Source: CAZDCD01 sp964503885 (GTDB lineage Bacteria > Bacteroidota > Bacteroidia > Bacteroidales > UBA10428). From it: a stretch of 64,000 nt of DNA. A program made the position numbers and the translations under genes. Location: contig CAZDCD010000016.1 of NCBI GenBank assembly GCA_964503885.1, positions 1 through 64,000 of the forward strand, given 5' to 3'. The notes under the pieces are model-generated. The model saw nothing but the letters and a program-made list of their open reading frames with translations. It did no database searches and was not told the DNA's origin. Positions 61,640 to 64,000 of this stretch are shown here, piece by piece (positions within the stretch are counted from its first letter, which is position 1; the number at the start of each line of letters is the position of its first letter).

Positions 61640-62190
61640 CTTTTAAAAATGGCATGATCGGATTTCTCTCGCAGTTCCTGATGCAGCTTTTATACTATCC
61701 TGTATCGGGCAACGTATTGATATCGTTTACTTTCCTTTTGCTTGCTTCTCATCAGGGTAACCTATTATGATATTCTCAGTATTGCCGGCCTGGGTCTGAA
61801 ATTTCTTCCTTTAGCTGCAATCCTTGTGGCCATGAAGAATTACCAGGCCAATGCCGACTTTTTGATCCTGTTACTCCTTAAAGGAATTTTCATGATGAAG
61901 GACAGGTTTTTTAGTTCTGCTATCTTTTGATTCTAAGGGGAAAGCATCAAAATCTTTTTTATTGTCTTTCAAAACCCGGAGGCAGCACTCACAAGGATCT
62001 ACAATTTTAACTATCCTGTCTTTGCCAATAGTGCGGTAAGATACAGCCAGAAGGACCTGCCTGATTTGGTATCGAATGTTCCTCCTGACCATGTCTCTTT
62101 TAATACGATCAATACAGATGTCAATACATTATCAGGTGCCACAAAAACATTTACAGGACCAGATGATGAAGCGCTGGATTACTGTTAAAA
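61640..62190 (+). pseudogene. Decayed gene fragments after the HU-SPOR gene
   Basis: Three broken frames follow each other. The first, from about 61652, reads MIGFLSQFLMQLLYYPVSGN and then LISFTFLLL, similar in style to DUF6057-like membrane proteins, and stops at 61766-61768. The second (61742-61930) continues a membrane protein with LKFLPLAAILVAMKNYQAN. A third frame (about 61952-62188) has NYPVFANSAVRYSQKDLPDL and TLSGATKTFTGPDDEA, ending at TAA; the SGATKTF part recalls FMN-binding domains, which I hold loosely. At least one, perhaps two genes are in decay. No complete function is expected. Confidence 0.55.
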
Positions 62191-62249
62191 CTGACAACCG
62201 TTCTCAAAGATTATGAAATAAGATTCCGATGATCCGCTTTATTTTATCT

Positions 62250-64000
62250 TCACCATGTTTCTTTCTGTTTATCTGCCGGTATGTCCCCTCCTTTTTTAAA
62301 GATCATATGACTCTCTGCGCCTTTTTCCACCACTTCCCTTGAAAAAGGATCATTATGATATTTATTGGTAATATAAAGTTCTGTCTGATCGCAATAATTC
62401 TTGCCAGCAGGAATCCCTGAATTACCGGTTGGAATTACTGTCAGCGACTTATCCCAGTTTACTGCAGTGAAAATATGCCTGTGAGATACTCCGTGATTTA
62501 CCCTACCGAATTCGGTATTGGGGTAATTAAACTGAGGAATGGTGTGAAAGCTGCCTCCTATTCTGAAGGGTCCTCTGCTCAGGTTAAACACTTTATCAAC
62601 AACAGCGTTCTTTGAAAGCGGATGCATTAACTTCAGTTGGTGTATATCTCCCCATTTCCAATCGCCGGTATTGCTGCCGAAGTCTTTCTGCAGTTCATCC
62701 ACGGCATCTTTAAAACTCTCCACGGTTATATCACTCAATGTTTCTGTTTCAGTTGTGGCAATGTTATCGGTCCATACCGAATGGCCGGTTACCCATATTC
62801 TGTGAAGTGCGATCCTTCCTACATCGTTTACGCTTAAAAACCTGTCAAATAAGGTATTGCCCAATTCATCCTTGAAAATATTTTTGAGCAATTTGTGGTA
62901 AGTCATTTCAAATACTGTTGCAGCAGGACTTTCAACATTCATCCTGTAGTCCCAATTGCTCAGCAGGCTCAGGCTTTGCTCCTGAAGAGGGTTCAGGTCA
63001 TGAAATCCTTCAAGGCTTTTCAGTATCCCTGGCATAAACAGTTCGGCCATCATTGATTTTTCATCGGTCTGAATTTCTTCAAAATCTTCAATCGTTAACT
63101 TGTCTTTTGAATCAATTAGTTCCCTGATCCGGTCGATGCGGTAGGGTGGAGAAAACCAAAGCCCGATATGGTATGGATATTCGGGTCCCACAGGGATGTT
63201 ATTTGCCGATGAGACATAGCCGTTTTCAGGATTATATGAGAAAGGCAACTCATCGAAAGGCACCATCCCTTTCCAGTCATACTCATCGGTCCATCCCGGC
63301 AGCACTCCCGTAAGGATATCCCTCCTACGGATAGGTATGCCTGCACAATAATACAATCCGATATTTCCTCGTACATCAGCATATACAATATTCTGGCTTA
63401 TAGACCTGAAATTGCTTACCGCTTCCTTGAACTCTTCCCAGTCAGATGCCCTGTTCAGCAGGTAAACAGCCTTCATTTCATCGCTATTTTCATCACCCAC
63501 CCAGTGCATGGTAACCACTTCATTTTTGATGTTCTTAAACGGCGAGATCACCGGACCGCGATGACTGTACCTGATTTCTTTTTCAAACGATATACCGTCA
63601 CTTGTCCGGATTATTTCTTTTTGTGCTATAAAAGGCTTCCACTCGCCGTTATAAAGATATTCCCCGCTGTCGTCAGGATTTATTTTTTCGAGATAGAAAT
63701 CAACATTATCGACATAGGCATTTGTCATCCCCCAGGCAATGCTGTCGTTATGCCCGCATATTATCAAAGGTTGTCCCGGGAGAACAAGGCCGGTTACATT
63801 CAGCTTACCTTTTACAACCTGGTGCATCTGATACCATATACCGGGTATGTTCAGCGTCAGGTGCATGTCATTGGCCAGGATGGGTTTTCCGGTGGCTGAT
63901 CTTTTCCCTGCTACAGCCCAGTTATTGCTTGCATTGAAAATTTCGATACCCAGGTCATTGAGCTTCCCGGTTGCATCCATAAAATCTTCCCCGGTTGAGC
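62250..64000 (-). CDS. Penicillin acylase-family amidohydrolase (runs off right edge)
   Basis: An open frame of at least 583 residues continues past the right end of the window; the visible part is the beta-subunit-like region. An Ntn-hydrolase start with Ser in NASNNWAVAG lies at about 63927-63929 on the minus strand and is the presumed catalytic N-terminal Ser exposed by self-cleavage. Downstream blocks LANDMHLTLNIPGIWYQMH and GHNDSIAWGMTNAYVDNVDFY (partly given) and SYNPENGYVSSANN match penicillin acylases. The alpha chain and signal peptide must lie beyond 64000. Such enzymes cleave amide bonds of acylated compounds such as quorum signals or antibiotics in the periplasm. Substrate unknown. 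Confidence 0.9.
   Translation of the reverse strand, partial: STGEDFMDATGKLNDLGIEIFNASNNWAVAGKRSATGKPILANDMHLTLNIPGIWYQMHQVVKGKLNVTGLVLPGQPLIICGHNDSIAWGMTNAYVDNVDFYLEKINPDDSGEYLYNGEWKPFIAQKEIIRTSDGISFEKEIRYSHRGPVISPFKNIKNEVVTMHWVGDENSDEMKAVYLLNRASDWEEFKEAVSNFRSISQNIVYADVRGNIGLYYCAGIPIRRRDILTGVLPGWTDEYDWKGMVPFDELPFSYNPENGYVSSANNIPVGPEYPYHIGLWFSPPYRIDRIRELIDSKDKLTIEDFEEIQTDEKSMMAELFMPGILKSLEGFHDLNPLQEQSLSLLSNWDYRMNVESPAATVFEMTYHKLLKNIFKDELGNTLFDRFLSVNDVGRIALHRIWVTGHSVWTDNIATTETETLSDITVESFKDAVDELQKDFGSNTGDWKWGDIHQLKLMHPLSKNAVVDKVFNLSRGPFRIGGSFHTIPQFNYPNTEFGRVNHGVSHRHIFTAVNWDKSLTVIPTGNSGIPAGKNYCDQTELYITNKYHNDPFSREVVEKGAESHMIFKKGGDIPADKQKETW

Noticed and set aside
1..64000. Search for tRNA, rRNA and CRISPR arrays.
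   Set aside because: No cloverleaf-like or regularly spaced repeat pattern was found in any intergenic region by eye; small RNAs cannot be excluded without a covariance-model search.

Overview
The window looks like chromosomal DNA of an anaerobic member of the Bacteroidota, most like Bacteroidales/Marinilabiliales. Evidence: several promoters carry the phylum-type -7 element TAnnTTTG, one with a matching -33 TTTG; ribosome-binding sites are weak; gene content includes a MacAB-like two-permease efflux operon, DUF4386 and DUF4861 proteins, GH97, a CCDC81-type HU/SPOR protein and the lysS C-terminal extension; HydG, Rex and [FeFe]-hydrogenase-type proteins point to anaerobic redox metabolism. 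No rRNA, tRNA or CRISPR array was found.

Layout. 0-0.5 kb: the 5' part of an IS4-type transposase runs off the left edge. 0.8-3.7 kb: small membrane proteins and alanine dehydrogenase (ald). 4.0-8.3 kb: a four-gene MacAB-like ABC efflux operon with a sigma-54-like promoter. 8.7-12.9 kb: a redox-signalling module made of a SpoIIE-type phosphatase, a ferredoxin/[FeFe]-hydrogenase-like/PAS protein that has lost its H-cluster cysteines, a 2Fe-2S ferredoxin, and divergent rex. 13-24.6 kb: carbohydrate genes (a GH27 fossil, a lipoprotein, DUF4861, GH9, GH97, a DASS transporter, a DUF5060/apiosidase-like hydrolase) with no SusC/SusD. 24.6-31.2 kb: small oxidoreductases, a methyltransferase, an aldo/keto reductase, a secreted helical protein and an S41 protease. 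31.5-42 kb: a NUMOD4/HNH endonuclease, lipA, trkH, lysS, DoxX and topoisomerase IV (parE-parC). 42-48.3 kb: an MFS carrier, a hybrid histidine kinase with Hpt, a sigma-54 response regulator and a PepSY-like periplasmic protein. 48.8-52.7 kb: hydG with its TM1266-type partner, then nadD, gmk and yicC. 52.8-61.5 kb: MATE, pyruvate kinase, an HD protein, a sodium:solute symporter, recR, polyphosphate glucokinase and a HU-TM-SPOR protein. 61.6-62.2 kb: gene fragments. 62.2-64 kb: a penicillin acylase running off the right edge.

How the genes may work together. The strongest candidate for an undescribed system is the Rex / 2Fe-2S / pseudo-hydrogenase / SpoIIE module: it has the parts of a hydrogen- or redox-sensing pathway ending in protein dephosphorylation, but the sensor has replaced every expected H-cluster cysteine. 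HydG and the TM1266-type protein 38 kb away imply that true [FeFe] hydrogenases are matured in this cell. A second theme is sigma-54/NtrC-type control: the response regulator, an upstream palindrome plus sigma-54-like element before the efflux operon, and a double TGTGGA/TCCACA palindrome before the PepSY-like gene.
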